The notes below the pieces were generated by a model. It had not been told where the DNA came from. It made no database searches and saw only the letters and a program-made list of their open reading frames with translations. Made by a program: the position numbers and the translations under genes. Below, piece after piece: positions 1-8,444 of a stretch of 64,000 bases of DNA; the first letter of the stretch is position 1, and every line of letters begins with the position of its first letter. The stretch lies in NCBI RefSeq assembly GCF_012273515.2, contig NZ_CP050975.2, positions 2,232,001 through 2,296,000 on the forward strand, in the 5' to 3' direction. Source of the DNA: Streptomyces sp. RPA4-2. Its GTDB lineage: Bacteria > Actinomycetota > Actinomycetes > Streptomycetales > Streptomycetaceae.

Positions 1-301
1 GATTCCGAACACGACACTCCCCCGTGACTCGTCCGACGTTGAGCTGCGGCATCGTATCGACCACCTCGTTCACCCGTACGCCCCACGCGTCACCCGATCG
101 CCGTCGAGAATCATATTTCACTCTTAGTCAGCAGCCGTATACGGCACGGCCCTTGGGAGGCGCGGGCTCTCGACGAATTCGCTGTGCACCAGTACCGTCA
201 CGAAACCCCCGCGCGGCGTCTATCCACTTGGCGCGACATCCGCATCATGGACGACCATGGGGATGCGGAAGCAAGAAAGACCGCTGTGAGAGGAGGCGTC
301 C
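1..301. other. Intergenic region upstream of sepF-like gene
   Basis: No convincing gene starts here; overlapping open frames lack Streptomyces-like third-position GC and a ribosome binding site. The stretch is less GC-rich than its surroundings and presumably carries the promoter of the sepF-like gene. An AGAGGAGG ribosome binding site lies at about 288-296, just before the ATG at 302. I could not assign -35/-10 boxes with confidence. Confidence 0.5.
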
Positions 302-742
302 ATGGGATCGGTGCGCAAGGCGAGTGCCTGGCTTGGCCTCGTCGACGACAACGATGACGAGCGTTACTACGACGACGACAACTACGCCGAGGGGCAGGAG
401 CCCGGCGATGCCTGGGTCACCGACCCGCGCGTGAAGGTCGCGTCCGAGACGGCGGAGGAGAAGGGCCGCCGGATCGGCACGGTCACCCCGGACAGCTTCC
501 GGGACGCACGCGGCATCGGTGAACTCTTCCGGGACGGTGTCCCGGTCATCATCAACCTCACGGCCATGGAGCCCTCCGACGCCAAGCGCGTGGTGGACTT
601 CGCGGCCGGTCTGACCTTCGGCCTGCGCGGCACCATCGAGCGGGTCGCCACCCGGGTCTTCCTGCTGACCCCCGCCCACACGGAGATCGTCAGCGGCGAG
701 GCCGCCGGCCGCCCCGCGGACGGCTTCTTCAACCAGAGCTGA
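302..742 (+). CDS. SepF-family cell-division protein (paralogue)
   Basis: A 146-residue protein of the SepF family, which in actinobacteria links FtsZ polymers to the membrane. The N terminus (about 1-12) could form the short amphipathic membrane-binding helix typical of SepF. An acidic, Asp/Tyr-rich linker follows (about 15-40). The conserved C-terminal SepF fold occupies about 58-130, with the signatures [10 protein letters not shown] and [13 protein letters not shown]. The start is set by a strong AGAGGAGG site 6-7 nt before ATG. The gene stands alone, not in a division-gene cluster: next on the right is a convergent acyl-CoA dehydrogenase. Streptomyces is known to carry several SepF paralogues, so this is probably an accessory copy rather than the main sepF beside ftsZ. 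The family is clear; its specific role is inferred. Confidence 0.88.
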   Translation: MGSVRKASAWLGLVDDNDDERYYDDDNYAEGQEPGDAWVTDPRVKVASETAEEKGRRIGTVTPDSFRDARGIGELFRDGVPVIINLTAMEPSDAKRVVDFAAGLTFGLRGTIERVATRVFLLTPAHTEIVSGEAAGRPADGFFNQS

Positions 743-781
743 GGCAGGGCCGCTCACCGGCCCCGCCCTGCGGTGCCCGGT

Positions 782-1975
782 TCACCGGAAGGCGTCGAGT
801 CCGGTGAGCGCCTTGCCCAGTACCAGCTGATGCATCTCCACGGTGCCCTCGTAGGTGAGCACCGATTCGAGGTTCGTGGCGTGCCGCATCACGGGATATT
901 CGAGCGAGATCCCGTTGGCGCCGAGAATGGTCCGGGCGGTCCGGCAGATCTCGATCGCCTCGCGCACGTTGTTGAGCTTGCCGAAACTGACCTGCTCGGG
1001 ACGGAGCCGTCCCGCGTCCATGCGCCGGCCGAGATGGTGGGCGAGCAGAATTCCCTTGTGCAGTTCGACGGCCATGTCGGCGAGCTTGGCCTGGGTGAGC
1101 TGGAAGCCGCCGATGGGCCGGCCGAACTGCTCCCGGGTCTTCGCGTAGGAGACGGCGGCCTCGAAACTGGCCCGCGCGGCGCCCATCGCACCCCATACGA
1201 TCCCGTAGCGCGCGTGTGAGAGGCAGCTGAGCGGCCCCTTGAGCCCGCGCACCCCGGGCAGTACGGCGTCGGCGGGCAGCCGCACGTCGTCGAGGATCAG
1301 CTCACTGGTGACGCTGGCCCGCAAGGACCACTTGTGCTTGATCTCGGGTGCGGAGAACCCGGGTGCGTCGGTGGGGACCACGAATCCCCTGATCCCGTCG
1401 TCGGTCTGCGCCCAGACGACGGCGACCCCGGCGACCGACCCGTTCGTGATCCACATCTTCCGCCCGTTGAGAATCCAGTCGCCGCCCGCGTCGCGCTTGG
1501 CGAAGGTCCGCATGGCACCGGGGTCCGAGCCGTGGTCGGGCTCGGTGAGCCCGAAGCACCCGATGACGTCGCCGGAGGCCATCGAGGGCAGCCAGCGCTG
1601 CTTCTGCTCCTCGGAACCGAAGCGGTGGACGGCGTACATGGCGAGCGATCCCTGTACCGAGACGAGGGAGCGGATCCCCGAGTCGGCGGCTTCCAGCTCC
1701 AGACAGGCGAGCCCGTACTGCACCGCGCTCGCCCCGGCGCACCCGTAGCCCTCCAGCGACATCCCGAGCGCCCCGATCCCGCCCAGCTCCCGTGCCAGCT
1801 CGCGGATTCCGGGGAGCTCCCCCTTCTCGTACCACTCGGCGACGTACGGCAGCACGCGGTCCGCGGCCCAGGTCCGGACCGTGTCGCGGATCGCGAGGTC
1901 CTCCGCGTCCAGCAGGTCGTCGACGCCCAGCGGATCGGCGGGGTCGAAGGGCGGCAGCTTCGAGGACGCGGACAT
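782..1975 (-). CDS. Acyl-CoA dehydrogenase, glutaryl-CoA dehydrogenase-like
   Basis: A 397-residue FAD-dependent acyl-CoA dehydrogenase of normal family length. It has the N-terminal helical domain, the central beta domain with the flavin-binding signature (CFGLTEPDHGSDPG, about 139-152) and the C-terminal helical domain. The likely catalytic glutamate lies in TYEGT at about residue 376, the position used by the glutaryl-CoA/isovaleryl-CoA branch. Overall it looks most like glutaryl-CoA dehydrogenase, which oxidatively decarboxylates glutaryl-CoA to crotonyl-CoA in lysine and tryptophan breakdown; substrate choice cannot be proven from sequence. GGAGG lies about 7 nt before the ATG. It is monocistronic and convergent with the sepF-like gene. 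Confidence 0.9.
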   Translation of the reverse strand: MSASSKLPPFDPADPLGVDDLLDAEDLAIRDTVRTWAADRVLPYVAEWYEKGELPGIRELARELGGIGALGMSLEGYGCAGASAVQYGLACLELEAADSGIRSLVSVQGSLAMYAVHRFGSEEQKQRWLPSMASGDVIGCFGLTEPDHGSDPGAMRTFAKRDAGGDWILNGRKMWITNGSVAGVAVVWAQTDDGIRGFVVPTDAPGFSAPEIKHKWSLRASVTSELILDDVRLPADAVLPGVRGLKGPLSCLSHARYGIVWGAMGAARASFEAAVSYAKTREQFGRPIGGFQLTQAKLADMAVELHKGILLAHHLGRRMDAGRLRPEQVSFGKLNNVREAIEICRTARTILGANGISLEYPVMRHATNLESVLTYEGTVEMHQLVLGKALTGLDAFR

Positions 1976-2118
1976 GGCAGAACCTCCGGCACACTAAAAC
2001 TAGCAGTGATAGTCACAACAGCTTCGGGGCCGACGCTACGACGCGGTGTCCCGTACGTCCAGGGCCCACCGGCACGCGAGCGGGGGAACCTGGCGAGACC
2101 CGGTGAAAACTGGTGAAA

Positions 2119-3729
2119 CTACGCGGAGACCCGGGCCCCGGTCGCTTCCCGGGGCGCGGGAATCTCGGCCGCGCCCGTCACCGCGGGCACCTCGCAGTCC
2201 ATCACCCGGGGCAGCCGCAGCGCCATCACCGCTCCCAGCACCAGCAATCCCGCGCTGACCAGCAGGGTCACATGCAGCCCGTGCACGAAGGAGTCGCGGG
2301 CCGCGTGCCGCAGGGCGGCCCCGCGGGCCCCGCCCAGCCGCGCGGCCACGTCGTACGCCTCGCCCAGCGAGTGCCCCGCCGCGGCCGAGTCGGCCGCCGG
2401 GACCCCCCGCACGGACGACAGCCCGGGGGCGTACGCCGCGTTCATCACACTCCCCAGGAGGGCTATGCCGATCCCGGCACCCAACTGGTACGAGGTCTCC
2501 CCTATCGCCGCGGCCCCGCCGGCCTGCGCGGGCGGCGCCTCGCTCAGCATCGACTCGTACGCCCCGAAGAGCGTCGTCTCCAGCCCGAACCCGAGCAGCA
2601 CGAACCCGACGAGCAGCAGCCCCGCGTTGTCGTTCCCGCCCATCGCGGTGAGCGTGACCACCGCGGCCGCGGTGGCGCAGAACCCGGAGCAGACCATCAC
2701 GCGCGGCCCGAACCGACGCAGCATCCGGGCCCCGACGAGCCCCGCGGCCATCGCCGCGAAGGTGAGCGGCAGCAGTCGCAGCCCGGTCTCCAGCGGGGAG
2801 AGCCCGAGCACCAGTTGCAGGTACTGGGCGGCGATCAGCTCCAGGCCGACCAGCGCGAGCATGGCGAGCACGATGCATCCCACCGAGGTGCTGAACGCGG
2901 GCCGCGAGAACATCCGCAGATCGACCAGCGGATACGCGCGCCGCCGCTGTCGCCGTACGAATCCGAACATCAGCGCGGCACCGAGGAGCAGTGGCGCCAG
3001 CGTGAACGGGCCGAAGGGCGCCTCGCCCCCCCCGAGCTGTTTCACCCCGAGGACCAGCCCGAAAAGTCCGGCGGCCGCCATCAGCGCGCCGGTCACGTCC
3101 CAGGGTCCGTTGCGTTCGCCGCGCGACTCGGGCAGCAGCAGCCGTCCGACCGGCAGGCTGACCAGCATCAGCGGGATGTTGATGAGGAATACGGATCCCC
3201 ACCAGAAGTGTTCGAGCAGGAAGCCGCCCAGCAGCGGCCCTACGGCGGCGCCGACCGCGGCGACCGCGCTCCAGATGCCGATCGCGAGCGCCCGCTCGCG
3301 CCGGTCGGGGAAGACCTGGCGCAGGATCGACAGGGTGGCAGGCATGATCATCGCGCCGCCCACGCCGAGCAGGGCACGGGCCCCGATGAGGAGCTGCGCG
3401 CTGTCGGCGAGGGCGGCGACGCCCGAGGCGACGCCGAACAGCGCGTATCCCAGCAGGAGGACACGTCTGCGGCCGATCCGGTCGCCCAGCGTGCCGAAGA
3501 GAATGAGGAGCGAGGCACAGACGAGCGGGTAGACGTCGACGATCCAGAGCAGCTCTATCGCGCCGGGCTTGAGGTCCTCGGTGACGGCGGGGACCGCGAC
3601 GTGCAGCACGGTGGCGTCGAGGGCCACGAGGAGCAGGCTGACGCACAGCACCACAAGGACGACCCAGCGGTTGGCACCGGCCCCGGTCTCCCGACGGCGA
3701 CAGGTGTCGGCCGTGGTCGTCCCGGACAT
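2119..3729 (-). CDS. MFS multidrug exporter, DHA2 (EmrB/QacA) type
   Basis: A 536-residue, 14-helix major facilitator of the DHA2 drug:H+ antiporter group. The start is the ATG at 3729, which has GGGAGGT about 6 nt upstream; the open frame runs further up but that extension is not membrane-like. Helix 1 carries the motif LDATVLHVAVPAV typical of this group (LDxTIVNVALP), and the A-motif GDRIGRRRVLL follows helix 2. Exporters of this family expel cationic or hydrophobic drugs, including self-made antibiotics, but no regulator or biosynthetic gene is adjacent, so the substrate is unknown. Confidence 0.9.
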   Translation of the reverse strand: MSGTTTADTCRRRETGAGANRWVVLVVLCVSLLLVALDATVLHVAVPAVTEDLKPGAIELLWIVDVYPLVCASLLILFGTLGDRIGRRRVLLLGYALFGVASGVAALADSAQLLIGARALLGVGGAMIMPATLSILRQVFPDRRERALAIGIWSAVAAVGAAVGPLLGGFLLEHFWWGSVFLINIPLMLVSLPVGRLLLPESRGERNGPWDVTGALMAAAGLFGLVLGVKQLGGGEAPFGPFTLAPLLLGAALMFGFVRRQRRRAYPLVDLRMFSRPAFSTSVGCIVLAMLALVGLELIAAQYLQLVLGLSPLETGLRLLPLTFAAMAAGLVGARMLRRFGPRVMVCSGFCATAAAVVTLTAMGGNDNAGLLLVGFVLLGFGLETTLFGAYESMLSEAPPAQAGGAAAIGETSYQLGAGIGIALLGSVMNAAYAPGLSSVRGVPAADSAAAGHSLGEAYDVAARLGGARGAALRHAARDSFVHGLHVTLLVSAGLLVLGAVMALRLPRVMDCEVPAVTGAAEIPAPREATGARVSA

Positions 3730-3973
3730 GTACGTACCTCCCAGATGTTCCCTCGCGTTCGGCGATCCGCTGGGTGGGGACTCCCTGCGGCTGCGGCGGG
3801 AGGAACGGTTTCCCGGGCGCACACGACCAAGGCGAGTGAGCGGCCAGCGTACGCGAGTTCCCCTTCCCTCCACGTGGCGGACCTCTCACGTTCCGCCGGC
3901 CGGGCATGTGGCGTACACCACGCCCGGCCTGTCCGCCCCTACCCCGGGAGGCCGGCCGGTTCCGCGGGCCGTC

Positions 3974-3987
3974 GATAATCGAGCCCG
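3974..3987 (+). promoter_or_regulatory. Candidate -10 box for a leaderless transcript
   Basis: GATAAT at 3974-3979 is close to the vegetative -10 consensus. It is followed after 7 nt by the GTG start of the mannosyltransferase, with no ribosome binding site between. A transcription start at or next to the GTG would give a leaderless mRNA, common in Streptomyces. No clear -35 element was seen. Confidence 0.4.
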
Positions 3988-5156
3988 TGACCGATCTTGA
4001 GACGCCCGCCGCGACACCGCCCCGTACGGGCGCGCTGCGCCGCGCCGCACCAGCCCTTCTCGGGTACGCGGGCGTCCGCGCCCTGGGCCTGATCACCCTC
4101 TTCCTGTGGAGTGCCGCGAACGGCAAGAGCGCCCACACCCTGCTGACGGCGCGCTGGGACTCGCTCTGGTACACCCGGGTCGCCTCGTTCGGCTACGGCT
4201 GGCAGGTCCGGCTGCCCAACGGCGACGTGCACTCCAACCTCGCGTTCTTCCCGCTGCTGCCCTGGCTGGAGCGGCTCGTCGCGGCTCTGTCCCCCTTGTC
4301 GTACGCGGACGCGGGCCTGCTGGTGGGCACGCTCGCCTCGTTGGCCGCGGCCTGGGGGATCTTCGCGGTCGCGGACCACGTGTACGGACGGCGGGCCGGT
4401 GTCTGCGCCGCGCTCGTCTGGGCGGTACTGCCCGTCGGCATCGTGCAGTCGATGGCGTACAGCGAGTCCTTGTTCACGGCGCTGGCCGCCTGGTCGCTCT
4501 ACGCGGTACTGACCGGCCGCTGGGTGACGGCGGGCCTGCTCGCCTCGCTCGCCGGGCTGACCCGTCCGGTGGGGGCGGCGGTGGTCGCGGCGCTCTGGGT
4601 GGCGGCGATCACCTCGTTCGTGCGGGAGCGGAGCACGCCTTCCGCGCGGGGCGCCTCCCGATGGCGACGCGCCCTCGGCATGCTCCTCGCGCCGCTCGGC
4701 GCCGCCGGATACGTCCTGTGGGTCGGCCACCGTACGGGCCGGGGTCCGCTGGGCTATCTCGACATCCAGGGGCAGTGGGGCAACGGATTCGACGGCGGAT
4801 ACGCGTTCGCGCGCTTCGTGGGCGCCAAGTTCACGTCATTCCCGTCGGCCCTCGCCGGTGTCGGGCTGATCGCCGGGGTCGCCCTGGTGATCTGGCTGTA
4901 CGTCAGCTGTGTGCGACAGGGGCAGCCCCTCCCGCTGCTGGTGTACTCGGGGATCGTCACCGCACTCGCCCTGTGCGCTTCGGGCTACTTCGGCTCGAAA
5001 CCACGCCTTCTGCTGCCCGCCTTCCCCCTGCTGCTGCCCCTGGCGGTGGCTCTGGCCAGGCTGCGTACGGCCAGGTCAGCGGCGGTTCTCGGCGCCGTGG
5101 CCGCGGCGTCGGCGGTCTACGGGGCCTTCTGGCTGAACGGCTCCGGACCGCCATGA
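3987..5156 (+). CDS. PIG-V-like membrane mannosyltransferase (GT-C fold)
   Basis: About 389 residues, mostly membrane helices (roughly ten). The first external loop holds ARWDSLWYTRVA, matching the acidic W-D motif of polyprenyl-phosphate-sugar-dependent GT-C enzymes, and SNLAFFPLLP follows. This pattern fits the bacterial PIG-V/GPI mannosyltransferase-II-like family, which would move a sugar from a lipid carrier to an extracytoplasmic acceptor; acceptor and sugar are unknown. The GTG at 3987 is preferred: residues encoded upstream are not membrane-like, and a GATAAT hexamer at 3974-3979 sits 7 nt before it, with no Shine-Dalgarno sequence. This suggests a leaderless mRNA. The gene may be functionally linked to the PAP2 phosphatase that follows, since both act on polyprenyl-phosphate chemistry. 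Confidence 0.8.
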   Translation: MTDLETPAATPPRTGALRRAAPALLGYAGVRALGLITLFLWSAANGKSAHTLLTARWDSLWYTRVASFGYGWQVRLPNGDVHSNLAFFPLLPWLERLVAALSPLSYADAGLLVGTLASLAAAWGIFAVADHVYGRRAGVCAALVWAVLPVGIVQSMAYSESLFTALAAWSLYAVLTGRWVTAGLLASLAGLTRPVGAAVVAALWVAAITSFVRERSTPSARGASRWRRALGMLLAPLGAAGYVLWVGHRTGRGPLGYLDIQGQWGNGFDGGYAFARFVGAKFTSFPSALAGVGLIAGVALVIWLYVSCVRQGQPLPLLVYSGIVTALALCASGYFGSKPRLLLPAFPLLLPLAVALARLRTARSAAVLGAVAAASAVYGAFWLNGSGPP

Positions 5157-5396
5157 CCGGCCCCCGCACGGTCGGTGAGCAGCCGGAGAATTCCAGTCAA
5201 GCTTTCGGTGAACGAATTAATAAGCGCCATATAAGCGTGCCCAGAACCGATCAATGGAATTACGGGACCACCCCCCTCGAGGATTAGCGAATCATTAGAA
5301 ATAAACATCGCCCTGAGAGGAATCCCACATCACATCGTCATCACAAAGCGAGTGATTCGGCCTGGAACGCAGCTCACTCGCTGTAGCGTCGATTGG
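5157..5396. other. AT-rich intergenic region upstream of PAP2 gene
   Basis: About 240 nt with a clear drop in GC, including runs such as GAATTAATAAG and ATTAGAAATAAACA. Short open frames on both strands lack ribosome sites and family resemblance. The region probably holds the promoter of the PAP2 gene; TAGCGT at 5384-5389 lies 7 nt before the preferred GTG start. Confidence 0.4.
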
Positions 5397-6440
5397 GTGC
5401 GTACCGAACGAAACCTCACCCGTCTGGACCGGGTCTTCGCCCGGCTGGACCGTGAGCCGGAACGACCGGCCCACATCGATGTGCCGAAGATGAGCAGGCA
5501 CAGGGTCGTGCTCTTCGGAGCCACCCTGGCCTTCTACGTGGCCATCGTGTGGGCCGTGGCGATCACTTCATGGCTGGTCCGGTTCGACTGGCAGGTCATG
5601 TTCTTCCGGCCGTACCAACAGTGGCCGGAGATCCACGCGTTCCTCGACTACTACGTGGTGCTCGGCCAACGCGGCCCCACCGCCGTGATGGTGGCGGCCT
5701 GGCTCGGCTGGCGCTCGTGGCGGCAGCACACCCTCCGCCCGCTGCTGACGCTGGGCGCGTCACTGCTGCTGCTGAACATCACGGTCGGCGCCGCCAAGCT
5801 CGGCATGGGCCGTCTCGGTCCGCACTACGCCATCACGATCGGCTCGAACGAGATGGGCCTGGGCGGCGATATATTTCCTTCGGGTCATACCGCGAACGCC
5901 GTGGTGACCTGGGGGATTCTGGCGTATCTGGCCTCGACCCCGGGCGCGCGGCGCTGGCTGTCCGCGGTGTCCGCCGTGACCTCGCTGGGGGTCGGCCTCA
6001 CCACCGTCTACCTCGGTACGCACTGGCTGAGCGATGTACTGCTGGGCTGGGCCGCCGGCCTGCTGATCCTGCTGGCGCTGCCCTGGTGCGAGCCGCTGAT
6101 CGCCCACGCCGAGACCGGGATCTTCACGCTGCGCGACGCCTGGCGTTCCCGTCGCGGCCGCGTGGCGCCCGCTCCGGCCGACGTTCCCGTCGGCGCCCCG
6201 GTCGGCGCGCCCGTCCTGGTCAAGCAGCACGGCCCCGTGGACGAAGAGGTGCCGGCCCGCGAGACCGTGGCCGCCGCGCGCTCGGCCCGGGGACCCGTCC
6301 ACCTGGCCCCCGGACCGCACTTGGCCCGCTCGGAGCGCACCCCGGTCACCCCGGCCGGCAGCCGCCGGCCGCCGCACGCGGACCGCGCGGCACGCTCCGC
6401 GGCCACCACGGCGTCGGCCCGGCCCGCCACGGGCGGCTAG
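5397..6440 (+). CDS. PAP2-superfamily phosphatase, variant active site
   Basis: About 347 residues with five or six membrane helices and a disordered Pro/Arg/Ala-rich tail of about 100 residues. The PAP2 core shows KLGMGRLGP (motif 1), FPSGHTANA (motif 2, with the catalytic-type His) and YLGTHWLSD (motif 3, with nucleophile-type His and Asp). Compared with the consensus K-x6-RP and SR-x5-H-x3-D, the motif 1 arginine is Gly and the SR pair of motif 3 is Thr-Thr, so the usual phosphate-binding arginines are absent. Lipid phosphatases of this family remove phosphate from phosphatidic acid or undecaprenyl pyrophosphate. Here the reaction may be altered. The start is GTG 5397, probably leaderless (TAGCGT 7 nt upstream). 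Confidence 0.82.
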   Translation: MRTERNLTRLDRVFARLDREPERPAHIDVPKMSRHRVVLFGATLAFYVAIVWAVAITSWLVRFDWQVMFFRPYQQWPEIHAFLDYYVVLGQRGPTAVMVAAWLGWRSWRQHTLRPLLTLGASLLLLNITVGAAKLGMGRLGPHYAITIGSNEMGLGGDIFPSGHTANAVVTWGILAYLASTPGARRWLSAVSAVTSLGVGLTTVYLGTHWLSDVLLGWAAGLLILLALPWCEPLIAHAETGIFTLRDAWRSRRGRVAPAPADVPVGAPVGAPVLVKQHGPVDEEVPARETVAAARSARGPVHLAPGPHLARSERTPVTPAGSRRPPHADRAARSAATTASARPATGG

Positions 6441-6482
6441 ACCCGGAACACGGCGGGGCCGGTACGCACGACCTCCCCGCAC

Positions 6483-6520
6483 GCGAAGGCCCCCGGCTCA
6501 CACGAGCCGGGGGCCTTCGC
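6483..6520. terminator. Strong hairpin terminator after PAP2 gene
   Basis: A perfect 17-bp inverted repeat (arms 6483-6499 and 6504-6520) with a 4-nt loop, very GC-rich, about 43 nt after the PAP2 stop. There is no U-run, as is usual for Streptomyces terminators. Confidence 0.8.
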
Positions 6521-6755
6521 GCGATCCGGTTCCCGGGCGCTTCGGCCGTTGGAATCCCCGGTCCTGTCGATCCCTCAAGTCCCATTTGACCCTTTTTGGG
6601 TCCTTCATCCCCTCAGGCCTCGAGGCTCGGATTCCGGACCTGCCGGCCCAGGGCCCCAAAGTCCCGGAACCCGGGACCCGGAACCCCGGATTCCCGGGCC
6701 CCTGATCCTCCGGAAACGTGACGCCCGCGGCGAAGGAGCCGGAACGGACCCGGTC
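6521..6755. other. Intergenic region with CCCGG-rich imperfect repeats
   Basis: Non-coding spacer between the PAP2 terminator and the stop of the I78-type inhibitor. It contains many short copies of CCCGG/CCGGGA (about 6650-6710) that could fold, but no clear gene. Confidence 0.4.
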
Positions 6756-6971
6756 TCAGCCCTTCCAACAGCGGGTCACCCGGCCGTGACCGACCTCGAA
6801 GTTCAGCCGCCCCACGCGGTACTCCATGGTGATGATCGCGCCGGGCGGAAGCGAGCGCACCGAGGACCAGCCCCGCTCACGGGCGCGGCGCTCGGCGCTG
6901 CTCGCCTCCATCCCGACATAGGTCTCCGGGCTGTCCTCGGGTTCCGCGGGCGGGGTGGGAATGGGTGCCAT
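6756..6971 (-). CDS. I78-family peptidase inhibitor
   Basis: A 71-residue protein from ATG 6971 (an in-frame GTG at 6980 is possible). After a Pro/Glu-rich start it has the compact I78 inhibitor fold: ERGWSSVRSLPPGAIITMEY, then RVGRLNFEV and the terminal RVTRCWKG. Family members resemble the potato-inhibitor-I loop and are thought to inhibit serine proteases. There is no signal peptide, so it probably acts in the cytoplasm or leaves by an unknown route. The gene is monocistronic. Confidence 0.75.
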   Translation of the reverse strand: MAPIPTPPAEPEDSPETYVGMEASSAERRARERGWSSVRSLPPGAIITMEYRVGRLNFEVGHGRVTRCWKG

Positions 6972-7303
6972 GACCGCCACGTTAGGCGGCCCGTCCCGGC
7001 CGGGGAAGTCCGAACCGGGGACCCTGTGTCACCCGTGCCCCTCCGGTCACACTTCTGTCACAGGATCACAACACGCGTTTCGGCCGAACTCCGTCACACG
7101 AACGAGCGGTTCGGTGGATGAGCCGCACGCCTTCGAACGTAATTCGGAACCTTCCCGACCCCGTTCCGAATAACGAGGGGGAAAGCGCGCGCACCAGCGC
7201 CGGAACCGCACTTTGCATTCCGATTCCGGCGCGTGTCACGGAAGCCGGTGGCGCATAGGAAATGCACGGTTCCGGCACAGAACCCCCGCACATCCTCGGT
7301 CCG
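6972..7303. other. Intergenic region with one inverted repeat
   Basis: About 330 nt between two minus-strand genes, no credible gene. It contains a 9-bp inverted repeat, ATTCGGAAC (7142-7150) and GTTCCGAAT (7163-7171), with a 12-nt gap. This could be the terminator of the WYL regulator or an operator for the inhibitor gene. Confidence 0.45.
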
Positions 7304-8341
7304 TCACACCATCCCTGATCCGCCTCCGGTCCCCGGTGTTCGGCCCGTGCCGTCCCCCGTCCGGGGCGATTCCCCGGGAGTCCGCTCCAGTGCCCGGGCC
7401 AGTCGGCCGTGCGCCGCTCCGATCGCCTCGGTCAACGCGGCCGGTTCGAGCACCTCGAACTCGAAGCCCATGAGCATCACGTGGATCACCATCACGTCGA
7501 GGCTCGCGGCTCCGGTACGCAGGACGCAGCTGTCCTCGCCCTCGGCCTCCAGCGTCCCCGCCGAAGGTGAGATCCGCCCGGCCGCCTCCGCCAGGGGAAC
7601 GAGCAGCCGCACCACCGCCTGTGCGGCGTACGCGCCCGTGGAGACTCCCCGGGAGACATAGGCGGCCAGGTCGTCCGCGGGCGGGGTACGCGGTGGGCAG
7701 CGCGGTCCGTGCGGCGGCCTGGGCGTGATGCGGTCCACCCGGAACGTACGCCAGTCGTCACGGTCGACGTCCCAGGCGACGAGGTACCAGCGGTGTTCGG
7801 TGCACACCAGGCGGTGCGGTTCGACGGTGCGGCGGGTCGGGGAGCCGCCGTGGTCGAGGTACTCGAAGCGCAGCCGCTCGGAGTCCCGGCAGGCGTTGGC
7901 GAGTTCCGTGAGCACGGCCGGGTCGACCGCGGAGGGCCCCGGGCCGCGCAGCATCGGCACGGTGAAGGCGTTGAGGGCGCTCACCCTGCGGCGCAGCCGG
8001 TTCGGCAGCACCTGTTCGAGCTTGGCGAGGGCCCGTACGGACGTCTCGCCGATGCCCTCGATGCCCTGTCCGGCGGCCGTGCGCAGTCCGACCGCGACGG
8101 CCACCGCCTCGTCGTCGTCCAGGAGCAGCGGCGGCAGTTCGGCGCCCGCGCCCAGCTGATAGCCGCCTCCGGTTCCGGGGCTGGCGTTCACGGGGTATCC
8201 CAGTTCGCGCAGCCGGTCCACGTCACGGCGCACCGTGCGGGGCGTCACGCCGAGGCGGTCCGCCAGGTCGGCACCCGACCAGTCGCGGTGGGCCTGCAGC
8301 AGCGAGAGCAGCCGCAGCAGTCGTGCCGATGTCTCCAGCAT
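7304..8341 (-). CDS. WYL-domain transcriptional regulator (YafY/DeoR-like)
   Basis: About 345 residues from ATG 8341. The N-terminal helix-turn-helix (about 1-60) contains SGADLADRLGVTPRTVRRDVDRLRELG. The middle and C-terminal part is a WYL domain, with the signature HRWYLVAWDVDRDDWRTFRVDRI. WYL regulators usually sense a ligand or nucleic acid and include regulators of DNA-damage and phage-defence genes. No obvious target operon is adjacent. A 9-bp palindrome directly upstream (8363-8383) suggests autoregulation. Confidence 0.88.
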   Translation of the reverse strand: MLETSARLLRLLSLLQAHRDWSGADLADRLGVTPRTVRRDVDRLRELGYPVNASPGTGGGYQLGAGAELPPLLLDDDEAVAVAVGLRTAAGQGIEGIGETSVRALAKLEQVLPNRLRRRVSALNAFTVPMLRGPGPSAVDPAVLTELANACRDSERLRFEYLDHGGSPTRRTVEPHRLVCTEHRWYLVAWDVDRDDWRTFRVDRITPRPPHGPRCPPRTPPADDLAAYVSRGVSTGAYAAQAVVRLLVPLAEAAGRISPSAGTLEAEGEDSCVLRTGAASLDVMVIHVMLMGFEFEVLEPAALTEAIGAAHGRLARALERTPGESPRTGDGTGRTPGTGGGSGMV

Positions 8342-8362
8342 GGCGTCGAGTCTGCCAGCCGT

Positions 8363-8383
8363 CACGGACAGCCACTGTCCGTG
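8363..8383. promoter_or_regulatory. Candidate operator of the WYL regulator
   Basis: Perfect 9-bp inverted repeat CACGGACAG (8363-8371) and CTGTCCGTG (8375-8383) with a 3-nt spacer, 21 nt before the regulator start. Position and symmetry fit an autoregulatory binding site. Confidence 0.5.
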
Positions 8384-8444
8384 GGGCGATGCCGGGGACG
8401 GGAGTTGGTGGCGTACGGGAGCCGGTGGCCTGTGCGGGAGGAGT

